In this document: positions 37,480-46,938 of the stretch, piece after piece
Position numbering within the stretch: the stretch's first letter is position 1
Layout of the letters: every line of letters starts with the position of its first letter
Source of the DNA: Klebsiella sp. BIGb0407
Lineage (GTDB): Bacteria; Pseudomonadota; Gammaproteobacteria; Enterobacterales; Enterobacteriaceae
Reading direction: 5' to 3'
Assembly (NCBI RefSeq): GCF_024807845.1
Contig: NZ_JANUEQ010000006.1
Span: 62,001 to 126,000 of the forward strand
Length of the DNA: 64,000 nucleotides
Program-made: the position numbers and the translations under genes
The notes under the pieces: generated by a model
The model's database searches: none
What the model saw: the letters and a program-made list of their open reading frames with translations, nothing else
Told to the model about the DNA's origin: nothing

Positions 37480-38457
37480 ATGCTAAATAGTTTGACCTGG
37501 TGCGACCTACCTGACGATGTTTCTTTGTGGCCAGGATTGCCGCTTTCACTGAGTGGTGATGAAGTCATGCCACTGGACTACCGTGCCGGACGTACTGGCT
37601 GGTTACTCTATGGACAGAATCTGGATAAATCCTGCCTGACCAAATATCAGACCAAGCTGGGTGCAGCGATGGTGATTGTCAGCGCCTGGCGCATAGAGGA
37701 CTACCAGGTCATTCGTCTGGCTGGAACCCTGACACCGCGTGCGACTAAGCTAGCACATCAAATGGGTATGGATGTTGCCCCGTTGGGTAAAATTCCTCAT
37801 TTACGCACGCCTGGTCTGCTGGTGATGGATATGGACTCAACGGCGATTCAAATCGAATGTATCGATGAAATCGCAAAACTTGCCGGTACCGGAGAAAAAG
37901 TCTCCGATATTACTGAACGGGCAATGCGCGGCGAACTGGATTTTACCGCCAGTCTGCGTGAACGCGTTGGCACCCTCAAAGATGCAGATGCGAATATCTT
38001 ACGCCAGGTGCGGGATACACTGCCCTTAATGCCGGGTCTCGGTTCTTTAGTGTCAAAACTACAGGCACTGGGCTGGAAAGTGGCTATTGCTTCCGGTGGT
38101 TTTACTTACTTTGCTGAATATTTACGTGATGAGCTTCAGTTAAATGCTGTCGTGGCGAATGAACTGGAGATCCTTGACGGTAAACTGACCGGTGAAGTAC
38201 TGGGGCAAATCGTCGATGCCAATTTTAAAGCCGAAACCTTGCAGAGGCTGGCTGAAGAATATGGTATTCCCGCCGCTCAAACCGTTGCCGTCGGTGACGG
38301 GGCTAATGACTTACCGATGATTAAAGCGGCAGGTCTGGGTATTGCTTATCACGCTAAGCCTAAAGTGAATGAGAAAACGGAAGTGACCATTCGCCATGCA
38401 TCTCTTATGGGCGTATTCTGCATTCTCTCGGGTAGTCTGATTCAGGAAGAAGGTTAA
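37480..38457 (+). CDS. serB: Phosphoserine phosphatase
   Basis: 325 residues from the ATG at 37480, six bases after GGAG (E. coli 322). Last step of serine synthesis. An N-terminal ACT-like regulatory part, then a HAD domain: MDMDSTAIQIECIDE (motif I), IASGGFTYFAEYL (II), VGDGANDLPMIKAAGLGI (IV). It is followed 11 bp later by radA; they form the serB-radA-nadR run of E. coli. Confidence 0.96.
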   Translation: MLNSLTWCDLPDDVSLWPGLPLSLSGDEVMPLDYRAGRTGWLLYGQNLDKSCLTKYQTKLGAAMVIVSAWRIEDYQVIRLAGTLTPRATKLAHQMGMDVAPLGKIPHLRTPGLLVMDMDSTAIQIECIDEIAKLAGTGEKVSDITERAMRGELDFTASLRERVGTLKDADANILRQVRDTLPLMPGLGSLVSKLQALGWKVAIASGGFTYFAEYLRDELQLNAVVANELEILDGKLTGEVLGQIVDANFKAETLQRLAEEYGIPAAQTVAVGDGANDLPMIKAAGLGIAYHAKPKVNEKTEVTIRHASLMGVFCILSGSLIQEEG

Positions 38458-38468
38458 GAGGTATTCAG

Positions 38469-39851
38469 GTGGCAAAAGCTCCAAAACGCGCATTTGTCTG
38501 TAACGAGTGTGGTGCTGATTATCCACGCTGGCAGGGGCAGTGTAGTGCCTGTCAGGCATGGAATACCATTACCGAAGTGCGCATTGCCGCCTCTCCTCAG
38601 GTTGCTCGTAATGAACGGTTATCGGGCTATGCGGGCAATGCCGGTGTTAGTCGGGTACAAAAGCTTTCTGAGATAAGTCTCGAAGAACTACCACGTTTTA
38701 GCAGTGGATTTAAAGAGTTTGACCGGGTACTGGGCGGGGGCGTGGTCCCCGGTAGTGCCATTCTGATTGGTGGTAGCCCGGGTGCGGGTAAATCCACCTT
38801 ACTGCTACAGACCCTGTGTAAACTCAGCGAACAGATGAAAACGCTGTATGTCACGGGGGAGGAGTCATTGCAGCAGGTGGCGATGCGTGCCCATCGGCTT
38901 GGCTTGCCTACCGGGCATTTGAATATGCTGTCAGAAACCAGTATTGAACAAATCTGCATGATTGCAGAGGAAGAGCAGCCTAAACTGATGGTGATTGACT
39001 CCATTCAGGTTATGCATATGGCGGATGTTCAGTCATCTCCGGGGAGCGTGGCCCAGGTGCGTGAAACCGCCGCTTATCTGACGCGTTTTGCGAAAACCAA
39101 AGGTGTGGCCATTATTATGGTCGGCCATGTCACTAAAGACGGCTCGCTGGCCGGACCGAAAGTGCTGGAACACTGTATTGACTGTTCCGTAATGCTGGAC
39201 GGTGATGCCGATTCCCGTTTTCGTACCTTGCGCAGTCATAAAAACCGCTTTGGTGCAGTGAATGAGCTTGGCGTCTTTGCGATGACAGAGCAGGGATTAC
39301 GGGAAGTCAGTAATCCTTCCGCTATTTTTCTCAGCCGCGGGGATGAAGTCACACCGGGCAGCTCCGTCATGGTGGTCTGGGAAGGGACCCGACCTTTGCT
39401 GGTCGAAATTCAGGCCTTGGTGGATCAGTCGATGATGTCGAATCCGCGTCGTGTAGCGGTGGGGCTTGAGCAGAACCGTCTGGCTATATTGCTCGCCGTA
39501 TTACACCGCCATGGTGGTTTACAGATGGCCGATCAGGACGTCTTTGTGAATGTGGTCGGTGGCGTAAAAGTCTCAGAAACCAGTGCTGACCTCGCTCTGT
39601 TACTGGCGATGGTATCCAGTTTACGTAACCGCGCGCTGCCACATGACTTAGTGGTGTTTGGTGAAGTCGGGCTGGCGGGTGAAATTCGCCCGGTGCCGAG
39701 TGGCCAGGAACGTATTGCTGAAGCGGCAAAACATGGGTTTAAACGGGCGATAGTACCCCAGGCCAATGTGCCTAAAAAAATACCTGAAGGCATGCAGATT
39801 TTCCCGGTCAAAAAACTGGCTGATGCACTTTCGGTGTTTGACGATTTATAA
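38469..39851 (+). CDS. radA: DNA repair ATPase RadA
   Basis: 460 residues from GTG at 38469 after AGAGGTATTCAG; length equal to E. coli RadA. A hexameric branch-migration helicase in recombination. N-terminal zinc finger CNECGADYPRWQGQCSAC (C4), Walker A GGSPGAGKSTLLLQ, the RadA-specific KNRFGAVNELG motif, and a C-terminal Lon-like domain (GEVGLAGEIRPVPSGQERI). Confidence 0.97.
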   Translation: MAKAPKRAFVCNECGADYPRWQGQCSACQAWNTITEVRIAASPQVARNERLSGYAGNAGVSRVQKLSEISLEELPRFSSGFKEFDRVLGGGVVPGSAILIGGSPGAGKSTLLLQTLCKLSEQMKTLYVTGEESLQQVAMRAHRLGLPTGHLNMLSETSIEQICMIAEEEQPKLMVIDSIQVMHMADVQSSPGSVAQVRETAAYLTRFAKTKGVAIIMVGHVTKDGSLAGPKVLEHCIDCSVMLDGDADSRFRTLRSHKNRFGAVNELGVFAMTEQGLREVSNPSAIFLSRGDEVTPGSSVMVVWEGTRPLLVEIQALVDQSMMSNPRRVAVGLEQNRLAILLAVLHRHGGLQMADQDVFVNVVGGVKVSETSADLALLLAMVSSLRNRALPHDLVVFGEVGLAGEIRPVPSGQERIAEAAKHGFKRAIVPQANVPKKIPEGMQIFPVKKLADALSVFDDL

Positions 39852-39852
39852 T

Positions 39853-39920
39853 TATACCCGTCATACTTCAAGTTGCCTGTACGTTGGCTGCGTTCGTTCA
39901 CCCCTATTATTTGGGGTATA
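39853..39920. repeat. Internally deleted copy of the dispersed palindrome
   Basis: 68 bp, TATACCCGTCATACTTCAAG ... CCCCTATTATTTGGGGTATA, starting two bases after the radA stop. Left half is intact to TTGGCTGCGTTCG, the inner right half is deleted. Confidence 0.75.
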
Positions 39921-40015
39921 GATTTTCACTGCTTATGAAATCAATATTCTGATTTCTTTGAATTTTGCAAGTCTGGAAAAGGTTTGTCCGGACCCCGGCC
40001 ATTGGGAGGCAGCGT

Positions 40016-41245
40016 ATGTCGTCATTCGACTATATCAAGACAGCGATTCGTCAACAGGGTAGTACACTACAGCAGGTGGCGGATGCCAGTGGGATGACGA
40101 AAGGCTACCTCAGCCAATTGTTAAATGCGAAAATCAAAAGCCCGAGCGCACAGAAGCTTGAAGCTTTGCACCGTTTCCTGGGGCTGGAGTTTCCACGTCG
40201 TGATAAAAAAATTGGCGTGGTATTCGGTAAGTTCTACCCGCTCCATACCGGCCATATTTACCTTATCCAGCGCGCCTGTAGCCAGGTGGACGAGCTCCAT
40301 ATCATCATGGGTTATGATGAACCTCGTGACCGGGCGTTGTTTGATGACAGCGCGATGTCACAGCAGCCGACCACCGGCGATCGTCTGCGCTGGTTACTAC
40401 AGACCTTTAAATATCAAAAAAATATTCGCATCCATTCCTTTAACGAAGAAGGAATGGAGCCTTATCCTCATGGCTGGGATGTCTGGAGCCATGGGGTTAA
40501 AGCCTTTATGGAAAGTAAAGGCATTGTCCCTGACTGTATCTACACCTCGGAAGAGAGTGATGCCGCACAGTTTACTAAGCAGTTGGGGATTGAAACCGTC
40601 CTGATTGATCCTAAACGCACCTTTATGAATATCAGCGGTGCACAAATCCGCGAAGATCCCTTCCGCTACTGGGAATATATCCCGACCGAAGTAAAACCTT
40701 TCTTTGTCCGTACCGTGGCCATTCTCGGCGGGGAATCGAGCGGTAAGTCATGGATGGTCAATAAACTCGCCAATATATTTAATACCACCAGTGCCTGGGA
40801 ATATGGACGTGACTATGTCTTTTCCCACCTCGGTGGCGATGAAATGGCCCTGCAGTATTCTGACTATGACAAGATAGCCATCGGGCAGGCGCAGTACATC
40901 GACTTTGCGGTAAAACATGCCAGTAAAGTGACCTTTATCGATACTGACTTTGTCACCACTCAGGCCTTCTGCAAAAAATATGAAGGTCGTGAGCACCCCT
41001 TTGTTCAGGCGATGATCGACGAATATCCTTTTGATCTGGTTATCTTACTGGAAAATAACACGCCCTGGGTAGCGGATGGTTTACGCAGTCTGGGAAGTGA
41101 TATTGACAGAAAAGAGTTTCAGAACCTGCTGGTCGAGATGCTTAAAGAAAACAATGTCGATTTTATTCATGTCGAAGAATCTGACTATGATTCCCGTTTC
41201 CTGCGCTGTGTCGAGCTTGTGAAAAAGATGCTCAACGCAGATTGA
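40016..41245 (+). CDS. nadR: NAD biosynthesis regulator / NMN adenylyltransferase / ribosylnicotinamide kinase
   Basis: 409 residues from the ATG at 40016 after GGGAGG (E. coli 410). Three domains: an HTH repressor (about 1-55, LQQVADASGMTKGYLSQLLN), an NMN adenylyltransferase (about 60-225, GVVFGKFYPLHTGH and the ISGAQIRE block), and a ribosylnicotinamide kinase (about 230-409) with P-loop GGESSGKS. The residue after the P-loop is W where E. coli has T (GKSW vs GKST); the lysine and serine remain. Confidence 0.96.
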   Translation: MSSFDYIKTAIRQQGSTLQQVADASGMTKGYLSQLLNAKIKSPSAQKLEALHRFLGLEFPRRDKKIGVVFGKFYPLHTGHIYLIQRACSQVDELHIIMGYDEPRDRALFDDSAMSQQPTTGDRLRWLLQTFKYQKNIRIHSFNEEGMEPYPHGWDVWSHGVKAFMESKGIVPDCIYTSEESDAAQFTKQLGIETVLIDPKRTFMNISGAQIREDPFRYWEYIPTEVKPFFVRTVAILGGESSGKSWMVNKLANIFNTTSAWEYGRDYVFSHLGGDEMALQYSDYDKIAIGQAQYIDFAVKHASKVTFIDTDFVTTQAFCKKYEGREHPFVQAMIDEYPFDLVILLENNTPWVADGLRSLGSDIDRKEFQNLLVEMLKENNVDFIHVEESDYDSRFLRCVELVKKMLNAD

Positions 41246-41292
41246 GGCGTGTCCTTTGAGCGCACCATCTATTCGTGATATCGGGAGCCAGA

Positions 41293-42297
41293 TTGACTGT
41301 TAAAAAGAAGAGTACCATTAAGGATGTTGCTGCTCTGGCTGAAGTCTCTATCGGAGTTGTTTCCCGGGTTCTGAATCCGGGAACCGGTTCTGTATCTGAA
41401 CAGACCCGCCTGCGTATACTGAATGCTATTCAAACTCTGAATTACAGCCCGCAGAGCGCCGCGCGTGAGCTAAAAAGCCGCCTGAATAACACTATTGGTC
41501 TGGTTGTCGCTGATATCGCCAACGAATTCTTCTCTGAAATTGCCGATCTTATTGTCCGACGCGCCAGTGAAATGGCGATGAACGTTATCCTTGTTACTAC
41601 CCAGGAAGATCCACAGCTTGAGCGTGAGAGCCTGGAAATGCTGATGCAGAAGCGAGTTCAGGCAATTATCGCCACGCCAACCAGCAAAAATAGCGATATG
41701 TGGCAATCAATTGGGGACATGGGAATTACCGTAGTCTTTATCGATCGCTATCTGGAAGAGGTGAAACAGGCCCGGGTGGTGGGTTTTAACAATCAGGCCT
41801 CTGCTTGTGAAGCGACCACTTATCTTGTCGGGCAGGGACACCAGCGTATTGGCTGGATTAGTGGTCCGCTAAATACCTCGACCTCTGTTCAGAGACTCAA
41901 AGGATTCCGGCAAGGGCTGAGTGACTTAGGGATCGACTGGGATCCACTGTACGCGGTGGTGAAGAATTTTCGCGATCCCCTCGCGAGCCAGGCGCTTGAT
42001 GAACTGCTCGCGCTACCAGAACCACCTACAGCGGTCATTATTGGTAATACCTCGATCGCGCCAATGATTGTGTCGCGAATTCGGGAACTTAACCTCAGTA
42101 TTCCAGCGGATCTGTCGCTGATTGTTTATCACGACAGCCACTGGAGCCGATTGTTAAACCCGTCTATTAGCGTTATTAAACACCCTCTGGCAGAGCTTGC
42201 GGATAAAGCTCTGGCAAGCCTTTCCGCTGAAAGCCCAACGCCATGTGAGCTTAACAGTATTCTGATTAAGCGGGAGAGTGTGGCCTGTATTAAGTAG
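41293..42297 (+). CDS. LacI-family transcriptional regulator
   Basis: 334 residues starting at TTG 41293, which has GGGAG five bases before; a GTG at 41275 gives six more residues but lacks a Shine-Dalgarno. HTH: STIKDVAALAEVSIGVVSRV and the hinge helix SPQSAARELKS, followed by a periplasmic-binding-protein-like effector domain (NTIGLVVADIANEFFSEIAD, GFNNQASACEATTYLVGQGH). Expected ligand: the substrate of the adjacent dehydrogenase/MFS genes. Its stop overlaps the convergent dehydrogenase gene by 8 bp. A 22-bp perfect palindrome at 46062-46083 is its likely operator. Absent from the E. coli nadR-ettA junction. Confidence 0.88.
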   Translation: MTVKKKSTIKDVAALAEVSIGVVSRVLNPGTGSVSEQTRLRILNAIQTLNYSPQSAARELKSRLNNTIGLVVADIANEFFSEIADLIVRRASEMAMNVILVTTQEDPQLERESLEMLMQKRVQAIIATPTSKNSDMWQSIGDMGITVVFIDRYLEEVKQARVVGFNNQASACEATTYLVGQGHQRIGWISGPLNTSTSVQRLKGFRQGLSDLGIDWDPLYAVVKNFRDPLASQALDELLALPEPPTAVIIGNTSIAPMIVSRIRELNLSIPADLSLIVYHDSHWSRLLNPSISVIKHPLAELADKALASLSAESPTPCELNSILIKRESVACIK

Positions 42298-43174
42298 GCA
42301 GGTTATTCAGACGCTGGATTTGCCTGATAATGGCGCAGTGATCGAGTTCTCCGTCGCCCGCTTCAATCATCTGACTGAACAGGGTATTAACGGTTTCAGT
42401 GACGGGTAAGGTCAGGCCCAGCTGTTGTGCCAGTGCCACAGTGCTGCGCGTATCTTTAAGCTGCCATTTTGCCGGGCCACGCGCGGTAAAATCGTGCAAA
42501 ACCATACGTTCACCTTGCTGCTGTAGCAGGGTGGAGTCAGCAAGCCCACCGAGCAATGCTTCGCGTACCCGTACCGGATCCGCTCCACCACGTTGTGCCA
42601 GAGTAAAAGCTTCCGACAACAGGCTTAGCGTACCCGCCACAATAATCTGGTTAGCAAGTTTGGTTAGCTGGCCGGCACCAACCTCTCCGACACGAGTGAC
42701 TTTGCCCAGATGCGACAATAAAGGTCGGAGCGAGTCAATATGTTCAGCTTTACCTCCAGCCATCAGCGACAGGGTGCCATTTTCAGCCCCGCGAGTCCCG
42801 CCTGAGACCGGCATATCAATGTAATTGACGCGTACTGCGGACGCTTTTTTCTGTTGCCCGATAACGATTTCAGGTGACAGAGTACTCATCATAATGAGGG
42901 TACTGTTTTGCGCGATAGCCTTGAGGGTTGATTCATTGAACAGAACCTCATTGCAGGCATGCTCATCGCTTAACAGGCAGATAATCACCTCGCACTCTGC
43001 CACCAGTTGGGCGGGAGAGGTCAGGATTGTCACACCATATTTTTTCAGTTCCCGGGCTTTATTCTCAGAGCGGTTCCATACGGTTACAGCATAACCCGCA
43101 GCGGCCAGACGACGAGCGACTGGCTGGCCCATTAGCCCGGTGCCGACTAATCCGATACGCTTTTGTGATGTCAT
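42290..43174 (-). CDS. 3-hydroxyisobutyrate / tartronate-semialdehyde reductase-type dehydrogenase
   Basis: 294 residues, beta-hydroxyacid dehydrogenase family. N-terminal Rossmann fold IGLVGTGLMGQPVARRLA; substrate loop MPVSGGTRGAENGTLSLMAG near 121-139; catalytic lysine K172 in GQLTKLANQIIVAG. Such enzymes reduce or oxidise short hydroxyacids (GarR, MmsB and others); the substrate cannot be told from sequence. An AGGAG Shine-Dalgarno precedes the ATG. Third and last gene of the leftward MFS operon. Confidence 0.87.
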   Translation of the reverse strand: MTSQKRIGLVGTGLMGQPVARRLAAAGYAVTVWNRSENKARELKKYGVTILTSPAQLVAECEVIICLLSDEHACNEVLFNESTLKAIAQNSTLIMMSTLSPEIVIGQQKKASAVRVNYIDMPVSGGTRGAENGTLSLMAGGKAEHIDSLRPLLSHLGKVTRVGEVGAGQLTKLANQIIVAGTLSLLSEAFTLAQRGGADPVRVREALLGGLADSTLLQQQGERMVLHDFTARGPAKWQLKDTRSTVALAQQLGLTLPVTETVNTLFSQMIEAGDGELDHCAIIRQIQRLNNLPT

Positions 43175-43230
43175 GTTATTCTCCTGACATTCCTCGCGAT
43201 AACTTTCGTCATCGCGAGGAATTTTGTTGT

Positions 43231-44586
43231 TTAGATACCTGCCAGGCTAACCATTTGCTTACGCAGCTCAACGATATCGAGATTATTATCAAAGTGTACG
43301 TCGGAGAAACGAACTGGCTTATCTTTTGCTACATCTTTGACCAGACGAACATGATGTGCCAGACCCATAGGTAGCAGATCCTGAGCAACGCTGATACTGG
43401 CGGGTAACGCGTCAGCCCAGACGGTGAATCCGCCTTCGCCATCCAGCATTTCACCCGCTTTAAGATCGCGCTTGGCGATAGCCACCGCATCTCCGCGGAA
43501 ACTCAGCGGTGAACCGGTCGCTTCACCACGCAGTACCGCAGAAAGAATACTGATGCTGGTTTCCAGCCCGATAAGATGGAAAGGCCGCCACATAGAGGCA
43601 TACCAGCCGGTGGGGTCAGTCAGCAATCCGTATTGTTTAAAACAGGCACGACTGTATTCATCGCGCGCTTTAAAGATCACGAATACACCGTAGCGAATAT
43701 TGTTAAGAACTTCACGGCCATCTGGTTCCTGGCTGGCGGCAATATCGACCAGACCACTGCGGCTCAATCGTCCGCCATCGGCCTCTGGTGAAAATACGCG
43801 TGCCAGGTCATGTACGCCAGCAGGTGGGAAAGCCAGGCCATTATCGGGACAGTCCAGCCCGGTGGCGTTTGCCACGGCTGCCATTTCAATAGCGGCTTTG
43901 GTGCCATCAGTGAAGGAGTTATACATTTTCGGGTTGAAGTCACCCGCTTTGACCTCTTCATCGCTCCAGCCAAAGAATCCCCAGACGGTATCGGGAGTGG
44001 AATAGCGATAGCGAGGTTCAAAGTTCATCCCTTTACCGGCGGCGGTAATTTCAAAGCCACAGGCTCGAGCCCAGTCCACTAACTCACAGATAATCGCGGG
44101 CTGATCGCCATAGGCCATGCTGTAAATCACACCATTTTGGCGGGCGCGCTCAGCAATCAACGGGCCGCATAGCACATCGGCTTCAACGTTCACCATCACC
44201 ACATGTTTACCCTGCTCAACGGCACTCAGTGCATGGCGGGTACCTGCCAGTGGATGTCCCGTTGCTTCAACAATACAGTCGATCTGTTCGGCGCGGAACA
44301 GGAGCTCTGCATCCTCCACCACACAGGTTGTACCATTGCGTAGCGCCGCTTCGATACTCAGCGCCTGGTACTGATGTTCCGGCCAGCCGACACGTGCGAG
44401 TGCGGCGCGGGCTTTAGTGGTATCAAGGTCGGCAACGGCAACCACCTGGACGCCATCAAGATGACGCAACTGGGCCAGAACCATCGACCCGAATTTTCCG
44501 GCTCCGACGATACCGACGCGAACCGGTTGGGCAGATCCTGATTTTACGGCACAGGCACGTTCAGCTAATAATGCTGCTAAGTTCAT
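43231..44586 (-). CDS. NAD(P)-dependent oxidoreductase with C-terminal SAF domain
   Basis: 451 residues. An N-terminal Rossmann domain resembling homoserine dehydrogenase (VRVGIVGAGKFGSMVLAQL near 22-40; EATGHPLAGTRHALSAVEQG; VVMVNVEADVLCGP) and a central catalytic domain (AAGKGMNFEPRYRY, TDGTKAAIEMAAVANATG), then a SAF/FlgA-like domain (about 365-450, DAVAIAKRDLKAGEMLDGEG). This family occurs in bacterial sugar-acid and polyol catabolic clusters; I do not know its reaction. AGGAG precedes the ATG. It lies between the MFS transporter and the hydroxyacid dehydrogenase. Confidence 0.8.
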   Translation of the reverse strand: MNLAALLAERACAVKSGSAQPVRVGIVGAGKFGSMVLAQLRHLDGVQVVAVADLDTTKARAALARVGWPEHQYQALSIEAALRNGTTCVVEDAELLFRAEQIDCIVEATGHPLAGTRHALSAVEQGKHVVMVNVEADVLCGPLIAERARQNGVIYSMAYGDQPAIICELVDWARACGFEITAAGKGMNFEPRYRYSTPDTVWGFFGWSDEEVKAGDFNPKMYNSFTDGTKAAIEMAAVANATGLDCPDNGLAFPPAGVHDLARVFSPEADGGRLSRSGLVDIAASQEPDGREVLNNIRYGVFVIFKARDEYSRACFKQYGLLTDPTGWYASMWRPFHLIGLETSISILSAVLRGEATGSPLSFRGDAVAIAKRDLKAGEMLDGEGGFTVWADALPASISVAQDLLPMGLAHHVRLVKDVAKDKPVRFSDVHFDNNLDIVELRKQMVSLAGI

Positions 44587-44630
44587 TTTCTACTCCTAAA
44601 GATATGTAATGTATGGTGAATGTGTTGAAT

Positions 44631-45989
44631 TTAACGCCAGCCAGCAACCTGACTACGACTTCGACTCAGGAGGTAAATCATCAGAGGGGAAACCAGTACC
44701 AGAATCGATAACAGATAGAGACCGTTCTGTGATTTACCGGTAAGAGAGATAGTGAGCCCCACCAGGAAGGGACCAAAGAATCCGCCGATATTGCCAATCG
44801 AGTTAATCAGCGCCAGACCACCCGCAGCCCCCTGGTTGGTCAGGAAAGAAGCCGGTAAGGTATAGAACACCGGAACACATGACAGCATTCCGGCAGTCGA
44901 AATGGTCAACCCCAGCATCGATATCACCGGTGAATCGCTGACAGCGGCTATCACGAATCCTGCGGAAAAGACGATGGAAGGCAGAATAAAATGCCAGGTA
45001 CGTTCGTTGGCTCTGTCAGAGCGTCTTGACCACCAGCACATCACAAACGCACCCACAATATAGGGAATAGTACCGAGCAGTCCGACCAGGGTATCTGAGT
45101 ATTCAAAGCGTTTGATAAACTGAGGCATCCAGAAACCGAGACCGGTTAAACCAATTACCGTAAAGCAGTAAGCCATACCTAAGATCCAGACCCGGCGGTC
45201 TTTAAACATTTCTTTCAGGCCAGAATGCCCGAGGGATTTAGTATTTTTTTGCTCTTTTTCCATCAGGTCCTGATAGGCCTGACGTTCCTCTGGTGTGAGC
45301 CAGGTGGCTTTAGCCGGTTTATCGGTCAGATGGCGATAGACAACAATGGCTAAGAGAACCGGCGGGCAGCCTTCGATTAAGAATAACCATTGCCAGCTCT
45401 GTAGCCCGCCGACATCACGGAAGTTATCAAGAATAAAACCGGATAATGGGTTAGCGATAATCGCTGCAAGTGGGACGCCCAGGTAATAGATGGAAAAGAC
45501 TTTGGCCAGCTCTTTCTTTGGGAACCAGGTTGTAAGATAAAAAACAATTCCAGGCGCCAGTCCTGCCTCAGCTACCCCTAACAGAAAGCGTAATATGCTC
45601 AGACTGACCACTCCCTGGGCGAAAGCCATTGCCATCGAAATCAGGCCCCAGGTAACCATTATCCTGGCTAACCAGAAACGAGCGCCATAGCGTTCCAGCA
45701 AGACATTACTGGGGATTTCAAACAGGATATAACCAAAAGAAAATATCCCGACGGCAAAACCAAACTGCTGTGGCGTCAGACCCAAATAGGTATTCATGGT
45801 TAATGCCGCCATGCCGATATTGGATCTGTCGATAAACGCCAACAGATACATCATCAGGATCAGTGGCATTAACCTCATTTGTGCTTTTCTTATAGCTCCA
45901 CTGGCCAGCGCTGATATTTCTGGCTCAGGATGTTTCGGCGTGGCACTGGTGCCAGCCAGTGAGTTATCGTATTCTTCAACGTGTTTCAT
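44631..45989 (-). CDS. MFS transporter, anion:cation symporter family
   Basis: 452 residues, twelve membrane helices with a long central cytoplasmic loop (about 215-245). ACS-family features: MMYLLAFIDRSNIGMAAL in helix 1, FEIPSNVLLERYGARFWLAR in loop 2-3, LLGVAEAGLAPGIVFYLTTW in helix 4. This family carries tartrate, glucarate, galactonate, phthalate and similar acids. It is first in a three-gene leftward operon whose promoter carries the 22-bp palindrome, so the cluster likely takes up and oxidises a small sugar acid or hydroxyacid. Confidence 0.87.
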   Translation of the reverse strand: MKHVEEYDNSLAGTSATPKHPEPEISALASGAIRKAQMRLMPLILMMYLLAFIDRSNIGMAALTMNTYLGLTPQQFGFAVGIFSFGYILFEIPSNVLLERYGARFWLARIMVTWGLISMAMAFAQGVVSLSILRFLLGVAEAGLAPGIVFYLTTWFPKKELAKVFSIYYLGVPLAAIIANPLSGFILDNFRDVGGLQSWQWLFLIEGCPPVLLAIVVYRHLTDKPAKATWLTPEERQAYQDLMEKEQKNTKSLGHSGLKEMFKDRRVWILGMAYCFTVIGLTGLGFWMPQFIKRFEYSDTLVGLLGTIPYIVGAFVMCWWSRRSDRANERTWHFILPSIVFSAGFVIAAVSDSPVISMLGLTISTAGMLSCVPVFYTLPASFLTNQGAAGGLALINSIGNIGGFFGPFLVGLTISLTGKSQNGLYLLSILVLVSPLMIYLLSRSRSQVAGWR

Positions 45990-46061
45990 GATCTATCCCA
46001 GTAGTGTTACAACATCCTGAAATATCACGGAAAATACATAGATACCGCGACGTTCGATTAA

Positions 46062-46083
46062 AAAAGTAAAACGTTTTACTTTT
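46062..46083. promoter_or_regulatory. 22-bp perfect palindrome, probable LacI-type operator
   Basis: Arms AAAAGTAAAAC and GTTTTACTTTT meet at a central CG, perfect over 22 bp. The core AAAACGTTTT fits LacI-family operators (symmetric, central CG). It is 73 bp upstream of the MFS start; regulation by the LacI-type gene at 41293 is inferred from proximity. Confidence 0.75.
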
Positions 46084-46535
46084 GTTTGAGTTTCATGAAA
46101 CAGCAGCGGTTAGTCAAGAGGGTATGAAGGCAATGTTAATAAAATGTGACTCAGTTAACGTGTGTGAGATCCACAGGTCATTAAATCGTTATTTGGCAGG
46201 TGGCGGCTTACAGCTAGTTCTCATCTGGTTATGTAGATCTGCAACCAATGTCAGACTCGCAATAAAGTTTCGACAATCACTGTAATAGAATAATAAATTT
46301 AGAATACAACAAAGTACTATATTTACACATATTAATAATTTCGAATAAATCATTGAGCGATAAAAGAGTTATTTTATTATTAATTATCATATTGATGTTT
46401 TATTGTAGAATATTATCAGGGTATAAATTAATCTTTCCTGACGATGACAGGGAAGAATATATTAATTTTTTCATGTCATAGGAATGTAATATTAAGAAAT
46501 AATTTCATTTTTAATTTATATTATAAGGATATACT
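46084..46535. other. AT-rich 450-bp stretch without a supportable gene
   Basis: Between the MFS promoter and the first small gene. A 67-codon ORF at 46082-46285 has no Shine-Dalgarno and no recognisable motif. From 46286 on the sequence is strongly AT-rich, the same base character as the small genes, which suggests that the foreign block starts about here. Confidence 0.5.
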
Positions 46536-46868
46536 ATGTTGCAAACCATGGGGTTTTTTCGTGCTTCAGTTTTAAATAGTAGTTACTCTGCATTTCAACT
46601 TGCTCTTGCCAGCCCTAAGAATGTAGATTTTGCAAATAGAATAATATCTGCTAAAAGTGAAAATGCACATTCTCGATTAGCCAAATTACATTCTAAAGAT
46701 ACTGATTATTATTATACGTTACTAAAAGTAAGGCAGTATGGCAGCTTTTTAGATAAGATTGATTATATTAAAGCAATGGAATCAGCCAGATACTACCCTG
46801 GCTATTATAGTGCAGCTATGGGGTTAAGTTGCGAAGGTAAGTACATATTAAATAATGATGTATATTAA
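46536..46868 (+). CDS. Small protein of unknown function, tandem paralogue 1
   Basis: 110 residues, no family recognised. AAGGA six bases before the ATG. Sequence: FFRASVLNSSYSAFQLALAS near the N-terminus, then FANRIISAKSENAHSRLAKL, DYYYTLLKVRQYGSFLDKID. It aligns without large gaps over about 75 residues with the gene at 46939-47241 (FFRA-VL-SS-SAF-LAL, IISAK-AH-RL-KL, YTL-K-Y-FL-ID). No signal peptide or membrane segment; basic and probably helical. AT-rich compared with ettA, so probably acquired. C-terminal 30 residues are unique to this copy. Confidence 0.7.
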   Translation: MLQTMGFFRASVLNSSYSAFQLALASPKNVDFANRIISAKSENAHSRLAKLHSKDTDYYYTLLKVRQYGSFLDKIDYIKAMESARYYPGYYSAAMGLSCEGKYILNNDVY

Positions 46869-46938
46869 CCAGTGAAATTTTCGCGAAGGAAACAGTTATA
46901 AGAACGAAATAGCGTATATATTATAAGGATGTGACATT

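Noticed and set aside
46082-46285. 67-aa ORF upstream of the small gene pair
   Set aside because: Overlaps the LacI-type operator and has no ribosome site or motif.
46325-46360. Possible relic of the ettA 3' end (TATTCGAAAT-like on the minus strand against TATTACGAAATAA)
   Set aside because: It would be a fourth case of the 3'-end duplication topology, but the match is short, needs an indel and lies in very AT-rich DNA where such similarity is expected by chance.
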